Shown: piece by piece, positions 50,702-51,151 of the stretch
How positions within the stretch are numbered: the stretch's first letter is position 1
Layout: each line of letters starts with the position of its first letter
Source of the DNA: Campylobacterota bacterium
GTDB lineage: Bacteria; Campylobacterota; Campylobacteria; Campylobacterales; Sulfurimonadaceae
Length of the DNA stretch: 51,151 nt
Direction of reading: 5' to 3'
NCBI GenBank assembly: GCA_023379705.1
Contig: JAMCPS010000012.1
Coordinates: 1 to 51,151, forward strand
The notes under the pieces: generated by a model
Databases searched by the model: none
What the model was told of the DNA's origin: nothing
Seen by the model: only the letters and a program-made list of their open reading frames with translations
Position numbers and translations under genes: made by a program

Positions 50702-50870
50702 GAAATAAGTTTCCAGCGGTTGTTGGTATCATTTTCTTGGTATAACCATATTTGTATTGTTTATGAGTTTGGTTGGTAGCCCCCATGTGAATGAAACAGC
50801 TATGGGTCTTGGGATATCAATCGTAGCAGGTCTAGCAGTCTATATAAAACTATCAGGAAAGAAAATGTAA
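50698..50870 (+). pseudogene. Frameshifted small membrane protein
   Basis: ATG 50698 overlaps the zinc-ribbon stop and reads MRNKFPAVVGIIFLV before a stop. In another frame the sequence continues GITIFVLFMSLVGSPHVNET and AMGLGISIVAGLAVYIKLSG to KKM and TAA at 50868-50870. Adding one G in TTCTTGGTATAACC (near 50740) joins both into a two-helix protein of about 57 aa. A single-base deletion therefore appears to have broken it. It follows the zinc-ribbon ORF without a gap. Confidence 0.6.
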
Positions 50871-50892
50871 ATTCTTTAACGGAGGAAAGGGT

Positions 50893-51151
50893 TTAACCCC
50901 CATACGCCTTTTCATCCAGAATTTCCAAATCTTCAGTATATTTGTCCTCAACAAACGGCTCATAGTGGGATTTATAGTAGGCATAGTGTTCAGTATGCTT
51001 ATGCCCCTCAAGTGCCTCATTGTTTGCCCATGACTCGACGGCAAAGAATTTTTTAGGGTTACTTTGCGATTGGAAGATGTAGTAAAAAAGGCATCCCGGT
51101 TCTTTGAGTGAAGGGGCAACCATATCTTCGAGTAATTTTTTAACCGTTTGG
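50893..51151 (-). CDS. Antibiotic biosynthesis monooxygenase (ABM/YgiN-like), 5' end outside window
   Basis: The frame runs off the right edge (QTVKKLLEDMVAPSLKEPGC...), so the true N-terminus is outside. The visible 85 residues show the ABM ferredoxin-like pattern: EPGCLFYYIFQSQSNPKKFF, then AVESWANNEALEGHKHTEHY and YEPFVEDKYTEDLEIL. Relatives are small dimeric quinol or heme-type monooxygenases, often stress-related. The downstream ATG at 51123 used in the track is internal. Confidence 0.8.
   Translation of the reverse strand, partial: QTVKKLLEDMVAPSLKEPGCLFYYIFQSQSNPKKFFAVESWANNEALEGHKHTEHYAYYKSHYEPFVEDKYTEDLEILDEKAYGG

Noticed and set aside
50430-50708. 92-aa plus-strand ORF
   Set aside because: Runs through the antisense of the HTH gene and an alternative frame of the zinc-ribbon ORF; the zinc-ribbon frame has much better protein-like content.

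Overview
The window looks like chromosomal DNA of a Campylobacterota (former Epsilonproteobacteria) species, most like the Sulfuricurvum/Sulfurimonas group. This is inferred from gene content and family resemblance, since no search was possible. The indicators are a futalosine-pathway MqnA, a cbb3 oxidase operon that also carries a DUF4006 gene, AddAB instead of RecBCD, a MoaD ending in CGG, and a legionaminic-type sugar cluster. Coding density is very high, and no stretch over 300 bases lacks a gene. I found no tRNA, rRNA, CRISPR array or insertion sequence.

Layout. 1-5119: a minus-strand operon, metK then a 4,6-dehydratase, LegC-type aminotransferase, NeuD/LegH-type acyltransferase and NeuB/LegI-type synthase. 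The synthase is broken at the left edge by a perfect 127-bp inverted repeat that looks like an assembly fold-back. 5198-11348: a frameshifted Na/phosphate symporter, a methyltransferase coupled to asparagine synthase, two paralogous stand-alone GAF proteins, a DUF465 protein and dcd. 11411-20943: accBC, a SurA-like chaperone, gltX, mqnA, moaD-moaE-moeA, an MFS transporter, rdgB and uppP. 21069-27017: class V aminotransferase, hisZ, purA, a FliJ-like/MotE-like pair, DUF507 and carA. 27251-32134: ccoNOQP followed by DUF4006, a 33-aa membrane peptide, a TPM-like protein and FixH.

32135-37100 is an accessory block between fixH and addB. It holds a dispersed-type quasi-palindrome, a large MmeI-type restriction-methyltransferase with an AT-rich specificity region, a translationally coupled AT-rich membrane/TPR-like protein, and an ORF6N protein with a PLD-like tail. 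37113-43060: addB-addA and rplM-rpsI. 43124-49899: an LTA-synthase-like sulfatase, alpha carbonic anhydrase, a peptide-binding protein with an HAD phosphatase, and an AI-2 kinase homologue. 49928-51151: very small genes, including a zinc-ribbon ORF split by an in-frame stop, a frameshifted membrane ORF, a small HTH gene and a partial ABM monooxygenase.

Functionally most of the window is core metabolism: cofactor synthesis, fatty-acid initiation, nucleotides and microaerobic respiration. The most unusual regions are the left-edge fold-back, the R-M/TPR/ORF6N block, the twin GAF genes and the decaying small genes at the right edge.
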